Assembly: GCA_001179505.1 (NCBI GenBank)
Contig: CDMY01000688.1
Location: 196,332-260,331 of the forward strand
DNA: 64,000 nt
Direction: 5' to 3'
Origin: Vitrella brassicaformis
Taxonomy: Eukaryota; Sar; Vitrellaceae
Part shown: positions 34,822 through 45,906 of the stretch, piece by piece
How the letters are laid out: each line of letters opens with the position of its first letter
How positions within the stretch are numbered: position 1 is the stretch's first letter
Notes under the pieces: generated by a model
What the model was told of the DNA's origin: nothing
Seen by the model: the letters and a program-made list of their open reading frames with translations, nothing else
Database searches by the model: none
Made by a program: the position numbers and the translations under genes

Positions 34822-37800
34822 ATGCTGTCGAGTGGTGCACGTTTGAACGCCCCTGAGGCGCCTCCGTCACCTGCCTACGCCGGACTTGGCACAATATTCG
34901 GTGGGCCTCGCTCAACTCATCGCATGCTGCAAAAGGGACGTCACAGTCGTCTCACTGTTGCTGCAGGGGAGCTGCGTAAGCTGAAGGAGCAGCTGGCGTG
35001 CCTGCAGAACAGCCTCAAGGACCTGGAGGGATGGAAGGAGGCCGTCTTCGAACGGGGCCCTGGCGGCGTGAGTCCGCCCTCCCAGGGATTCCTCAAGCAG
35101 ACTATCCAGAGGGAATCGGAATCGCTCATCAGAATGATATCAGAGGTGCGCATCGCATTCAAGGATGGGCGAAGGGGGAGAAACTGATGTGATGTCGTGC
35201 GTTGTGGATGGGATTCAGCTGGAGGGTCGTATAGGTGTAGTAGCGGAGCGGCAGCGGGCCGACCTCGAGCAGGCCCTGCACCGACTCACCATCCGCATCG
35301 AACGCATCACACAACGGCTGGACAAGTATACAAGGCATCAACACACAAATGCGTCAATGTCAGCTGAGTGTGGACGTCTGTTTGCCCTGGGTCGTCAGGT
35401 TGTCACGTGACGGTGAGGACCGCCATGCCGCCCAGTCCTCCGAGACCGTCAAGAGCATGCAGACTCTCGACTCGCGCATACGGGCACTGGAAACCTCACA
35501 GGTGGCCACTCTGTCACAGAAAAAAAAGAAAAAGAACGGGGGCCACCAGCCTCTCGGGTCCGTCTCGGTGTTTGGTTCAGGGTGCGCTTCGTCGGTCGTT
35601 CTCTCAGCTGACATTTGGTGGTGGGAGTGCCAGCGGCAGCGGTGAGGGTCTGGGCGGCAGGGCCGCCACACGCCAGTTGGTCAAAGGGGTCCCCAGCTCA
35701 TCTGCTCAGGAAGGAACGGTCGCGCACGGGGCGCAGAGGGAGGGTGCTACCACACCAGCACCAGCACCAGCTGCTGCAGCTGCTGGTGCGGCTCCTGCTC
35801 TGGTGGTTGCTGCCGAGGAGGTGTCGAGTGCCGATGCGATCGCTACACTCGAGCGCAAAGTCAACGGTGAGAGGGAGGGGAGGGCACCATACAATACATA
35901 CATGCTGACAGAATGGTGCATGGGATGTCATGTGTGTGCAGAGGTTGACGAGAGGGTTCAGCACCGTGTGATGCCACTGATCCAGGAGCTCTACAATCGT
36001 CTGGTGGCCCTTGAGAGCGATCGCAGCAAGGAGATGCGGGAGCCATCGCAGCTTCAACACCGATTCAACGAAGAGATCGCACGACTGAGGGTGAGTGTGT
36101 CGATGGCGCAAGCAAGACAAAGCCGCAGTGGGTGGGGTAGGAGTATTGTGTGTGTGTTCAGGATGAGATGGATGCCGAGCGCGAGAGGAACGCCGAACAG
36201 ATTAATCGCCTGACACAGCAGGTGATTGCATCGACACACCACCATCCATCCATCCATCCGTCCACGTCGTCTCTCTGTGTCGTCAGATGGAGGCCATGCA
36301 GCTCTCCCTGCTGCAGCAGGGCATTCACGTGGACATCCCCGCCGAGCAGCAGCCAAGCGAGGAAGCACCATCCTCTACGGCCATGGCAGGGCAGCCCCCG
36401 ACAGCCATGGCAAGACCTCCCTCGGCTACCGCTGTCCCGACGGTCGCTGCTGCCGCTCGTCCTTGCGGCGACCTGGAGGGCCGCGTGAGGGAGCTAGTAC
36501 AGGAGTATCTCGACAACCTGCAGCAGAAGGAAGAAACGATGCTGCAGGAGGGAGAGGGCATCGTCGAGGGTGTTCCTGGCGAGGGCGAGGGAGCATTCCC
36601 TTCTCAGGAGGGAGGAGCAGTGGGGCATCCCCATGAGGCAGAGCCTGTCATGCCCTCTCGCGTGCCGGATGAGAGTGCCGCGGCAGTGCCGTCTCGCGAT
36701 GGACGGCCGGTGCCACGAGCCGAGGGCGCTCCTGGCGCCGCCTCGACCCCTTCTGCGCCTCCTGTCGGCGCTGCTGGTGCGGCCCCCTCTGGTCGTCCTG
36801 GTGGTGCCCGTCGATGGCGTGCCACGATGCCGCGTCAGCAGATCGTAGAGCTGAGATCGGCAGTAGACTCTTTGGCGGACCAACTCAGCAGGTATGGACC
36901 AATGGGAAGAAAGACACATTCTGAAAAGCCAGACGATTGATTGGGTGCGGTGTTTGTTCCATGCTGCAGCGTGAGGGTGGCAGAGAAGGTCGAGGCCAGC
37001 TGGGGCAATGAGCTGGCAGGTACTGTCACGCACTCAGCACAAGAGGCGAAGTGCTGGCGTACACACATGTCCGTGTGTGTGTGTGTGTGTGTGCAGGTCG
37101 GCTTGAGGGTCTGAGCACCGCCGTCCGCGACACGCTCGAGACCGTCCGCATGTCCCAGCACTACCAGACCGACAGCCACCAGAAGATCCGCGAGACCGTC
37201 GAGGCCTTCCACGCCAACCTACAGCCATACTTCGCACAGCAGCAGGACCTCGCTACCCAGATCGACGAACACTCACAGCAGCGGGCCGAGCTGGCCGAGT
37301 CCTTCGGTCGCATGGAAGACGCCATCGAGACGGCGGCGAGCACCGTGGACGGGCTAGAGGGCCGCATCGACAGCCAGCAGGTTGCCATCGAGAGTATTGT
37401 GGAGGAGGTGGAGAGCAGCGGCAGTGCTTTCCAGCACACAGCCTCTCAGATGTCGGAGCAGCTGACGGCTCGCGTGTCTGCTGTCGAGGCCAAGGTGGAT
37501 CAGGCGCACGAGCAGACCAGCCAGACCCTAGCCGTGGTGCAGGAGGACCTGCAGCTGCGCGAGGAGGCCCTCCGCCACGACCTCGAGACCAAGATGACTG
37601 CGGAGCTCGAGAGCCTCCACGTCAGCATCGACCGTGACCGTGAGCGGCACATAGAGGTCGGCAACGCGCTGGACAAGAGCCGAGAAGAAACCGGCCAGCT
37701 CAAGGAGCAGCTCACCGGCCTGCAGCAGTCGTTCGACAGCGAGGCCGGCGAGCTCCGCTCTTGCTTCGCCCGCATGCAGCAGACCGTCTCGGACACATTC

Positions 37801-40800
37801 AAGTCCAAGATAGAGGAGAACGGCCGGCTGGTCGGGCGGCAGGTGGAGGCCATCCAGGCAACCACCGAGCGGCGCGTCACCGCGGAGACCGAAGCCATGG
37901 AGCGCAAAGTGCGTGACGGGGTCCGGGCGGAGGCCGACCAGCAGCAGCAGGCGGTCTCCCAGGCCATCGAGCGGCTCGACGCCCGAGTGGAGGAGACCGT
38001 CCGGGGCCGCTTCGCCATCGACCAGAGCCTCAAGAAGTTCCAGCGCGCCCACTCGGATGAGCTGCAACGGACCATCCAGCGCATCGAGTCCATCGAGCAG
38101 GGCCAGGAGCAGACAAAACGCGGCCTCACACGCGCACTGTCGATGCCAACCGAGAAGGTCATGGAGGCGCATGAGGAGCTGAGGGGCGAGGTCCAGCGTG
38201 TGGCGCAGCTGGTGCGCAAGTCGACGCAGGAGGCCGACGAGAGGGTGGGCAAGGTGGCGCAGGACGTCATGGGTCACGACCGTGAGTGCGCTGAGCTGTC
38301 GGCCAAGCTTGAGCAGCTGGAGCGGCAGGTGCGGGAGGCCATCATGGGTCAGCCGCAGATGAAGGCCGTCTCGGCCAAGGCCGCCGCGGGCGAGAAGGCA
38401 CTGCAGGTGGTCGAGACGCTGCAGAAACAATACAAAGGTGAGAGAACCCACCATCCTACGTATGAGGTGTGACGACCCACGTGCGTCTTGTGTGCGTTCG
38501 TGTGGCTTAGGTATGGGTGCTGAGATGGACAAGGTGCGTGAGTTGCAGCGGTCGGTGAAGCTCCACGACGCCCAGCTGGCGGCCCTGGAGAAGATCGAGA
38601 CTGAGGGCACGCCGGGCGAGAAGGAAATCGCCACAAAAGTGGAGCACCTCGAGGGCGAGATACGCAACCAACGACGGGTCAGGCAAAACTGCACCCTCAC
38701 AACAGGCACATGGCAAGCTAGGTGTGTGTTGGTTTGCAGGCGTCTGAGGCCCAGGTTGACGAGCTGAAAGCCCAGCTGACGCTGGAGACCAAGAACATCA
38801 AGGTGAAAGGACGACAAAGAATGTGGTCCGTCCAAGCGTCACTGCCTCTCCTGCTCTGTTCAGGCGTCTCATGAGAAGGTCATGACGCATCTGAGGGAGG
38901 GGGAGAACTGGATGGCCACTCTCAAGGGCCACATTGATGACACACACTCTCGTGTGCGGTCGGTGGAATCGGCCCACTTGCCCACCATTACACAGCGGCT
39001 GGACCGCCAGCAGACATCCTCGGAGGAGGTCGCGTCACAACACGACGTGAGCGAGATAGAAGGAAAGAAAAGGCCAGGAGATACATTGGCAACAGATGAC
39101 ATGTGCATTCTCTCGATCAGGAGTTACGAGAGACGGTCAGGCGTTTGTCCGACCAGGTAGAGGAGCTCTCGAAGCGACCAGCCGGCCCCTCTGACGCCAA
39201 CGACTCGCTCACACGCCGCCCAGCTGAGGCCAGGCACACACACCAACCCAAGACAGCCAAGGCGTCCCAGAGAAGAGCCCTCGAGGCCTCTCCCCGACCC
39301 ACTGGCAGCCCACCCACCGCCCCCATTGGTCGATCTGTGTCGGGGCGAGGTCCATCGGGGCTGCCGGAGGCCCTGCAGCGAGTCGCATCCCTCGAGGAGT
39401 TCAGACACCAGACACACAAGGATGTACAGGTGCGCGGCAGATGAGTGCTTGCGTGATTTGGTATCTGTTGGTCGCATCTGTCTCGCCTTACCTTGTCCTT
39501 TAGAACGTGAGTCGTCATGTGGAGCAGCTGCGGGACAAGCTGGAGGCACGCACAAACCGACTGCAGGTGACGGACGTACCTGTGAATTGAGGAAGACCAC
39601 ACCACCAAATGCATACATGTGCATGCTGTGTGTGTCTATGCAGGAGGAGCAGCGGCGGCTCGGTGACAAGCTGGTGCGTCAGGATGGCGCCCTGCGGGCG
39701 ATGGAGCAGCGAGTCGATGACGCCATGCAGACACACGAGGGGTCGGCACGCCACAACTTCACGCGCCTCAGCGGCATCATCCGCACCCTCGTCGCGTCAT
39801 GCGAGAGCAATGCCGAGCAGACAGAGGTGCGCGTGGGTGTGGGCTGGAAACGGGAGGGTCCTTGTCGACTGTGTCAATGTTTTCCGTGTTGGTGTATGCA
39901 GAGTGTGAGGCGCCGCGTTGAGGAGCTGGATATGACGGTAGATCAAAGCGTGTCACTGGTCAAAGAACGCGTTCAGGTGAGTGATGCATCCCTGCACAAC
40001 GACAGTGTGCACCTTGATCCCATCCATTTCCCTCTCTCTCTCTCTGTTTCCTCGCCCACCTGTGTGCAGCATGCAGAGCGTAGTGTGAGCGAGCAAGGCG
40101 GATGCTACAAACAAGAGATACACCAAATGGCAGCTGGTAAGCAAGACAACGATCGTGGGACCCTGAGGCGTGTCATACAAAAGCGTCTGTCTGTGTCCTC
40201 AGGGATGGGTCAGACCCGTGCTGACGTAGAGCTGCTCAAGGCCAGGAATCAGGAGCTGCTGCAGTCCATCGACCAGCTGCGGGGAGACGTCAACCACATT
40301 GGCGAGCATCTGGCGCGGACCGTGACCTCAGACACACGACCGAGACACACATTCACGTAAAGAGAGAGAGAGCAGCACGCCCAACACACCCATACCTCCC
40401 CCATTCATGTGTGTGGATGTCCCCTGGCAGGCGTCATGTGCCTTTGGTAGAGGATGTGTGCACAAGTCGGACCAGCCGCCTGAACACCATCGAAGAGGTA
40501 ACCACCAACACCGACACCACACCGCCCTGCACCTCAGTGAACATCGCCACCTTGCGCACATGTCGATTTCTCCAGGCGTCATTCGCCACCCCCCGTTGCG
40601 CATCCACCGTCCCTCCCTGCGTCCGCAACGCTCTCGCCACCATGCCGCCCTGCCCCAATGCATCGTCGCCCTCAATGCCACCACTGCTGACTGCCCGCAC
40701 CCACCGGCCCGAGAGCATGCCGCCGGGCAGTGGGTCGCTGACCCATCGGGCGAGAGGGGGAACTGGCGAGGGTGCGACGGTGCTGAGGCCGCCACGGCTA

Positions 40801-40812
40801 GGGAGGAAGTGA
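34822..40812 (+). CDS. Long coiled-coil protein, about 1508 aa
   Basis: About 20 exons join in phase: 34822-34900, 34967-35145, 35219-35325, 35399-35501, 35581-35866, 35942-36090, 36162-36221, 36287-36891, 36970-37019, 37097-38437, 38511-38677, 38740-38802, 38864-39046, 39121-39429, 39504-39566, 39644-39826, 39902-39976, 40070-40136, 40203-40356, 40431-40497, 40576-40812. Most of the protein is heptad-like Leu/Gln/Glu/Arg sequence, with the longest block in the 1341-bp exon (for example LKEQLTGLQQSFDSEAGELRS). It is interrupted by Pro/Ala-rich linkers (~36360-36830, and TTPAPAPAAAAAGAAPA in exon 5). No motor, SMC head or zinc finger is seen. A cytoskeletal, basal-body or Golgi tether role is possible. 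If the intron at 34901-34966 (66 nt, no stop) is retained, 22 residues are added; if the donor at 40357 is skipped, the protein ends at 40360. Exon boundaries near the 3' end are least certain. Confidence 0.82.
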
Positions 40813-40833
40813 GGCCCGGGGCAAGTGCTCCAC

Positions 40834-40914
40834 ATCACTTCCTTCGAAGTGATGCCTTGTGTTGACTATGGTCAACACAAGGCAGCATTTGCTGTTACCT
40901 GTGACAATGCTGCC
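40834..40914. repeat. Three consecutive inverted repeats (hairpin cluster)
   Basis: Directly downstream of the coiled-coil gene stop codon there are three stem-loops with little or no spacing: ATCACTTC / GAAGTGAT at 40834-40853 (4-nt loop), GCCTTGTGTTGAC with its perfect complement at 40854-40883 (4-nt loop), and GGCAGCATT / AATGCTGCC at 40881-40914 (16-nt loop). The 13-bp middle stem is perfect. This could be a 3' UTR or transcript-end structure, or a small foldback element. Confidence 0.7.
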
Positions 40915-41858
40915 CGGCATTTGTAAAGTGGGGGGCTGTGTGGCGTGAGGGTGTGAGATTGATGTGCATGGACTAGGGGTGACGTGTTTGCATGGTTGTT
41001 CCTCGTGTCAATAGCCTTTTCTCTAGCAAGCGCAGCAACACGGCACTGACGGCAGGGCCACTTTCTGAGTATCCACTTCCTTCCCATGCAGGTCAGTCGT
41101 ATCGTTGGCAGCACTTTCACTTTTCGAGGCGGCCGGCTTATCGATAGGCATGCATCAGTGTCACATGTCAAAGTGTGCGTGGGTGCGTATTCACCTCCAT
41201 TCAGATCCAGAGCGAATCATCCATCATCACACCGCAAGATTGATAGAAAGGTGAACAATCCGAAGGCACGGCTGCCCATGCACTCATTACTGCTTCTCTC
41301 TCTGTCCGCCTTTTTGCATCCTCGCGTTGGAGGCGGAAACATCCGGCCACTGCCGCCATTGTCAAGAATCAGCACCCAGGGGCTCTCTCAGGCCACGGCC
41401 CTGGGGCAATGCATAATGATCGTGCATGACTCGTTGTCGACGGCCAATTGTGGAGGAATCAGCACACAGCCGAGCTCCGACTTTGTTTGTTTCATTGCAG
41501 AGAGGAGAGAGTGGGGGTACTGAAGCGGTGAATCGCCAAGAAGCGAACGGAGACGGCAAATGGAAACTGTTGCTTTTGTCTGTTATTCCCTGCTCTTCTA
41601 TCAGCGTGTGTTCTCTCTCTCGTCCCCTGTTGTCTCAACGCGATGCCTGCACGTGGGAAACCGCTAGTGGCGAGATTTTCGCGAGCCGAGACGGAGACAA
41701 AATGATTTACGAGCTCGCAGTCACTTTTCACATTTTCCGTCCGCGTTCGGCTTTCCAGCCTTGTTTCGGCCACATCTCCTCCGGTTCTCTTTCCTTTCGG
41801 CTGGTTGTTGGCTTGTGTTGTCCGCTGCGTCCTCCTCTACTCCTCCCAACTCGTCAGA
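40915..41858. other. Intergenic region without supported gene
   Basis: Open frames here are short and overlap on both strands. A CT-rich stretch around 41590-41640 and 41775-41855 may belong to the 5' UTR of the next transcription unit. No repeat or structure beyond the hairpins at its left edge was noticed. Confidence 0.5.
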
Positions 41859-42006
41859 ATGTCGTCCGCCACTTCTTTCTTCGACCACCGTACCCCGGGA
41901 GAGGCCTCGTTTGGTGGTGCCCTGCCTCCTGTGGAGCGGCTGGCGTCTCCCTGGCGCCTGCCGAGTGCGCACGCCCCTTCTTTTCGCCCAAACCGACCTC
42001 CAGCAG
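41859..42006 (+). CDS. Putative first exon of the kinase-like locus
   Basis: ATG at 41859 opens a 49-residue frame (MSSATSFFDHRTPGEASFGG, then Pro/Arg-rich sequence) ending at a strong GTGAGT donor in phase 1. No domain is recognised. Joining it to the following kinase-like pieces is not clean: the phase-1 acceptor at 42156 works for one 60-nt exon (42157-42216), but the kinase-like frame beginning at 42217 needs phase 0. It is therefore either a separate short gene, or the 5' end of a rearranged gene. Confidence 0.4.
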
Positions 42007-42216
42007 GTGAGTACATATGCGTGTGGCCTCGCGCGTCATCTCTGTTGGGTGCGGTGATGGTGTGGTGTGTGGATGATTTGTAGGGATGAATACGTGGTGC
42101 ATTTCGTTGCCATGGGTGTGCTCAGATGCCCTCTGTTGCCGTGTTTGTGCGTGCAGATGAACTGGCGGCTTTTTCTTTTTATACCCGTCTCTTTTTCTCG
42201 ACGCATTTCTCTTTAG

Positions 42217-43183
42217 GTGGGTGAGGTGGGTGACTGCCTCATTGAGTTTGGTGTTGACGCGCACGTCAGAGTCCCTGTCTGCTGCTTTCCAGATATGCGT
42301 TTCCTTTGGCCCGACGAAAAGAAAACCGAGAAAAAAAGACAGATTTTAAGCATTTTTCTAATCAATCTTTCTGTCTTGCAGCAGGCCGGGAAGCTTCACT
42401 TCGATGACAACAACCTGCCCATGGAGGAGACATGCGCATGAAACACAATGCCTTGGTACCTCGCTCCAGAAATTTTCTTGGCTCGGCCACAAGGCCACGC
42501 AGCAAGACGGTACACATTGACCGAAAAACGCGCCAGCCATCACGCCACCTTTGATGCGGTGTGGTGTGTGTGCGTTGTGGATGGGTGAGTGCAGGTCTGA
42601 AGGACGACATCGACACGACATTCGGCGGGCCCACCAAGCCATACCTCGCTCCAGAGGTTGTCTTGGGTGTGCCGTACGACAAGAGAATCGACCTCTCAAG
42701 CCTGGGACAGCTTGTGGCCAACCACCCCCCACCAGCCACTTACAAGAAAGGGGTTCCGGGACTTGGAAAGCAGCGGGGAAGGACACAAAGGGCGGTGTGC
42801 TGTGTCTCGACAAGATCGACGAAGTCTACACGCAGCAAGACGGTACACATTAACCGGAACACGGAACACACGCCATCACGCCACCTTTGATGCCCTGTGG
42901 TGTGTGTGCGTTGTGGATCGGTGAGTGCAGGTCTGAAGCACTACATCGACTGGACCAAGCCATACCTCGCTCCAGAGGTTGTCTTGGCTGTTCCGTACGA
43001 GTCAATCGACCTCCTAAGCCTGGGACGCCTTGTCGCCGGTCTGCTGTTGAAGAAGCCCAAGCACCACCCACCAGCTACCTTTAAGAAGGGGGTTCCAGGA
43101 CTTGGCAAGCAGCGGGAAAGGACACAAAGGGCCAAGGAGGCCCGACTGCGACGACAGGCAAGAAAACAATTGGATCACTCATA
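42217..43183 (+). pseudogene. Tandem AGC-kinase-like activation-segment fragments
   Basis: Three copies of a protein-kinase subdomain VIII-IX segment are visible. Copy 1 (~42440-42500) reads PWYLAPEIFLARPQG. Copy 2 (42595-42800) reads IDTTFGGPTKPYLAPEVVLG, VPYDKRIDLSSLGQLVA. Copy 3 (42931-43183) reads TKPYLAPEVVLAVPYESIDL, LSLGRLVAGLLLKKP and ends with GVPGLGKQRERTQRAKEARL. Copies 2 and 3 are in a ~336-bp direct tandem repeat that includes the intron acceptor (GTGAGTGCAG|GTCTGAAG). The pattern resembles AGC kinases, but no glycine-rich loop, catalytic HRD or DFG was found nearby; VGEVGDCLIEFGVDAHV at 42217 is a doubtful remnant of subdomain VII. DLSSLG and DLLSLG replace the usual DxWSLG. I read this as a non-catalytic, partly decayed kinase-derived gene. 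Confidence 0.55.
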
Positions 43184-43185
43184 GC
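42495..43185 (+). repeat. Tandem direct repeat, period ~336 bp
   Basis: Landmarks repeat at a constant offset: CAGCAAGACGGTACACATT near 42499 and 42835, the CATCACGCCACCTTTGATGC block near 42540 and 42874, and the acceptor GTGAGTGCAGGTCTGAAG near 42585 and 42921. The copies have diverged by substitutions and small indels, so the duplication is not recent. Confidence 0.75.
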
Positions 43186-43354
43186 ACAGATTCTCATGAG
43201 ATGTGTGTGTGTGTCTGTCCGCTCGCCCTGCAGGCCTGCCTCGACACAGCTCGGCCATCAGGGGATGTTGGCAAGTATGGTAAGGATGGGAAGGCATATA
43301 TGTGGACTGTCTTCATCGCTCTGTGTGTCTGTGTCTCAAGGTTGAGGGTCGTGT

Positions 43355-43440
43355 GTTACGGCCGTTCAAGACAGGGCGACTTCGCCCATGGCTGCCTACA
43401 TTTTATATCCACAGTCCCATTCTTCAGTCGTCTATTGCTG
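43355..43440 (+). repeat. Dispersed CLHFIS module, copy 1
   Basis: A stretch beginning GTGTGTTACGGCCG and running through GCTGCCTACATTTTATATCC is nearly identical to 46455-46540. Read in one frame it gives YGRSRQGDFAHGCLHFIS followed by TVPFFSRL. Related, more diverged copies are at 50405-50440 and 51890-51935. Confidence 0.7.
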
Positions 43441-43543
43441 CTGTTGTCGTGTGCTGTGGTCGCAAGTCATATCGTGCTCTTGAGACAAGGCGGCGTAGGT
43501 CAAGGCACTGGCCATTCCGGCACTTCTCGCTCGTAAGAATGGA

Positions 43544-43880
43544 TTGAAGGGAAATGTCAGCCAGCCTGTGTGTCTCTGCGTGTCATGGTTTAGAGACGCC
43601 CTGGCTTCCTCTTCTGGCGGCGGCGACGGCGACACCCTCAAGCCCATCGCCGACGACGACAGCCTCAACAAATTACCGGGAAAGCCGAGAGGCAGCGAAG
43701 CAGGGAAATCGGGTGAAAGGGGCACGATGAGGTGCATACTACATGAGAGAAGGCATCCAAACATCCCTCTTTCGCGGTCCGTGTTGGTTTCAGGGCAATC
43801 GGCCCACAAGCTCGCACGAGGTGGAGCTGGTTTCTCTTTCTCTTTCCCCACGTTGTTCTCGCGCTCCGTAGAGTTAGACT
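43544..43880 (+). CDS. Unresolved open frame, Asp/Lys/Gly-rich
   Basis: An open frame encodes LASSSGGGDGDTLKPIADDD and SLNKLPGKPRGSEAGKSGERG. The TLKPIADDD portion resembles the LTLKPISDEG module at 45330-45360, so it is probably another copy of the duplicated linker module of this locus. The true exon limits and start are not resolved. Confidence 0.3.
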
Positions 43881-44026
43881 AAGTTATTCTCACCATGAAT
43901 AACGCAGCCCACGACTTGGCCCACCGCCAGGCCACCTCCTCCGCACGGTTCGGCGACTCGCCTTACGACACACTCTGATGCAGCACACACTCTGCCGGCC
44001 CTCATGTGTGTGCGTGGTGTGGGCAG

Positions 44027-44800
44027 GTCGCTCTTGAGTTCACGGGCAACGTGCTGCCGCGCCACGGCTTTGTGTGCCACCGGGCACTGGAGACCGTGGA
44101 GGGCGCGACGACCGTGGAGGTGGTGGACCAGGATGATTGGGAGCCCGACCCAGATGACGCCGAACAGCCCGACCCGCTGGTGTTCGAGCACTTGCCCCCC
44201 AACGCATTCTCCGCCGCTACACTCCTGTGGATTCACACCATCAATGGGCTCGCGATTGCCCGAAGGCTGGTGACCAAGATGCCCGCCGTCAAACGCATTG
44301 ACCTCTCCCAGCCCTACCCGACAGAGGAGGACGCGGTGGGGGTGCTGCAGGCGGTGGGCGGCGAGAGGGAACTGGAGCGTTTCGAGGCCAAGTGGGTGAA
44401 GGGTGTGGGCGAGGGGGGGCTGACGTGGGGCGACATAGCGGACCAGCTGCCGACCATCTCAAAAGTGGATGTTACTGTAGAAGGTGAGCTGCGAACAATT
44501 ACCTCCTCAGCTTACCGGCTTATTCATTCGGTGCTGTGCTGTCTGTGTGTCTGTCTGTCTGTCTGTCTGTGTGTGCAGTGCCTGACGATTTGGGTGATGG
44601 CGATGCCGCCGGTGAGTTCGGCATCGCCTGCGTCACCGAGGGATCAAGGAGCTCTCCTTCCGGCCGTGGCCCGGCGACGCCTTCAAGCGGCTGGTGGATG
44701 AGCGGACGCATGGCGACGCCATCGAGGGGCTGGACGGGCGATATGACATTAGCTGGGGGGGATATTTGGGACAACATGCGAAACGGCCTCCCTCCTTGAT
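44027..44800 (+). CDS. Hypothetical exons preceding dynein-like segment
   Basis: Exon 44027-44483 encodes about 152 residues (VALEFTGNVLPRHGFVCHRA, DWEPDPDDAEQPDPLVFEHL, then LLWIHTINGLAIARRLVTKM and GLTWGDIADQLPTISKVDV) and ends in phase 1 at a GTGAGC donor. The next exon starts after the GTCT-repeat acceptor near 44577 (VPDDLGDGDAA). To reach the good coding sequence IKELSFRPWPGDAFKRLVDE from here, a one-base frame change is needed; a 29-nt GTGAGT...GAG intron would fix it, otherwise it is a frameshift. No domain is recognised. Confidence 0.45.
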
Positions 44801-44843
44801 GTGTGTATCTGTGTCATATATGGGCTTCTCGTGTGTCTGGCAG

Positions 44844-45188
44844 GGCGATCGCCTTGTTCCACGAGAGGGTCTACGTGATGAGCCAGGAGCTGATGCGCGC
44901 CGCCAAGATGTACAACCACGTAACACCCAGAGACATACTGGTCTTCATCAAACACTTCCTTGGTACGTTTCTCGCGCCACTCAAACGACACACATACACC
45001 ATGGCTAGGTGGCTGTGCGATTTGCTGTGTGTGGTATGTGGTGTGTGGCAACAAATCAGGTTTGGTGAGGGAGAAGCGGGAGCTGACCAAGTTCAAGGAC
45101 ACGGAAGAGCAAGTGGACGAGATGCTGGTCTGGCTGGCCGAGAAGGACAAGGACCTCGCGGTCCTTGCCGCCAAGAAACGACGCACGG
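44844..45188 (+). CDS. Dynein-heavy-chain-like fragment (AAA4 end and stalk start)
   Basis: Two exons (44844-44962 and 45060-45188, joined in phase 1) encode ALFHERVYVMSQELMRAAKM, then YNHVTPRDILVFIKHFLGLV, REKRELTKFKDTEEQVDEML and WLAEKDKDLAVLAAKKRR. This resembles the end of AAA4 and the first stalk helix of dynein heavy chains, where a VTPxxYLxFI motif is followed by EKR and a QVxEL coiled coil. Compared with the usual dynein sequence the segment between EKR and the TxxQV motif is shortened. No Walker motifs occur nearby, so this cannot be a complete motor. It is part of a mosaic locus; whether it is expressed is unknown. Confidence 0.5.
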
Positions 45189-45247
45189 GTGTGTTTTTGT
45201 TTCCTTTTCCGTTAGCTTAGCATTTCCATCATCGCATCGTCTTAACC

Positions 45248-45822
45248 ATGAATACCGCCAACCCCCACTTCCACGGAAGCCGCCAGCCTGCCGCTGTTGT
45301 AACCGCCAAGACCTCGTCATCCCCTGCCCTGACCCTCAAGCCCATCTCAGACGAGGGCAGGGACGCCCAGAAGGCCAAGGACGCCCAGCCGCCCACGCCC
45401 ACGGCCAACGGCAGCGATGCGACGGCGGACGGGGGGCTACATGTACATGATGGAGAGGGCGGGGGAGGGACTGGTGATGTGGCGGTGTCGCGGATGGATA
45501 GCTCTGCGTTCAAGGCGCTGTGTGGCAGGGCCGGCGAGACCAAGAAGAGGGGCGACATCAACTGGCAGCTTAACAGGACTCGGTAGGCAAGGCGGACAGC
45601 GCAGAGCAGACCCCGACACGTATACATATACATGTATGTTATGTGTGTATGCATGCATGTATGTCCTGCATGTGTGTCCTGTTGTCTTGTCTGTCCCTGC
45701 CTGCGTGTGTCAGCATTGCGGTGGCCGAGTGGGAGGCGGCCTTGAAGCTGCTAGAGTCCCTGCCCTGCGCGTCGCTGCCGGCCCCCAAGGACACTGACGA
45801 GAGATTCTGTGCGAGGTGAGGT
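45248..45822 (+). CDS. Pro/Lys-rich duplicated module with helical tail
   Basis: From an ATG at 45248 the frame encodes MNTANPHFHGSRQPAAVVTA, then KTSSSPALTLKPISDEGRD and QPPTPTANGSDATADGG, and ends MDSSAFKALCGRAGETKKRG. It continues after an intron (45585-45713) as IAVAEWEAALKLLESLPCAS, ending at a GTGAGG donor near 45819. The 45307-45425 DNA is repeated at 46142-46270. No function is recognised. Confidence 0.4.
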
Positions 45823-45906
45823 CACCGACCGACCAACCGACCGACCGACCGACAGGCCACACGCACATCTATCTGTCTTGTGTTGTGTGTGTGTATTGGG
45901 TGTTTG

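Noticed and set aside
37528-38835. 435-codon open frame on the minus strand
   Set aside because: It is antisense to the 1341-bp coiled-coil exon. The plus-strand reading has heptads and matching splice phases; the minus frame is Leu/Arg-rich low complexity created by GC-rich codons.
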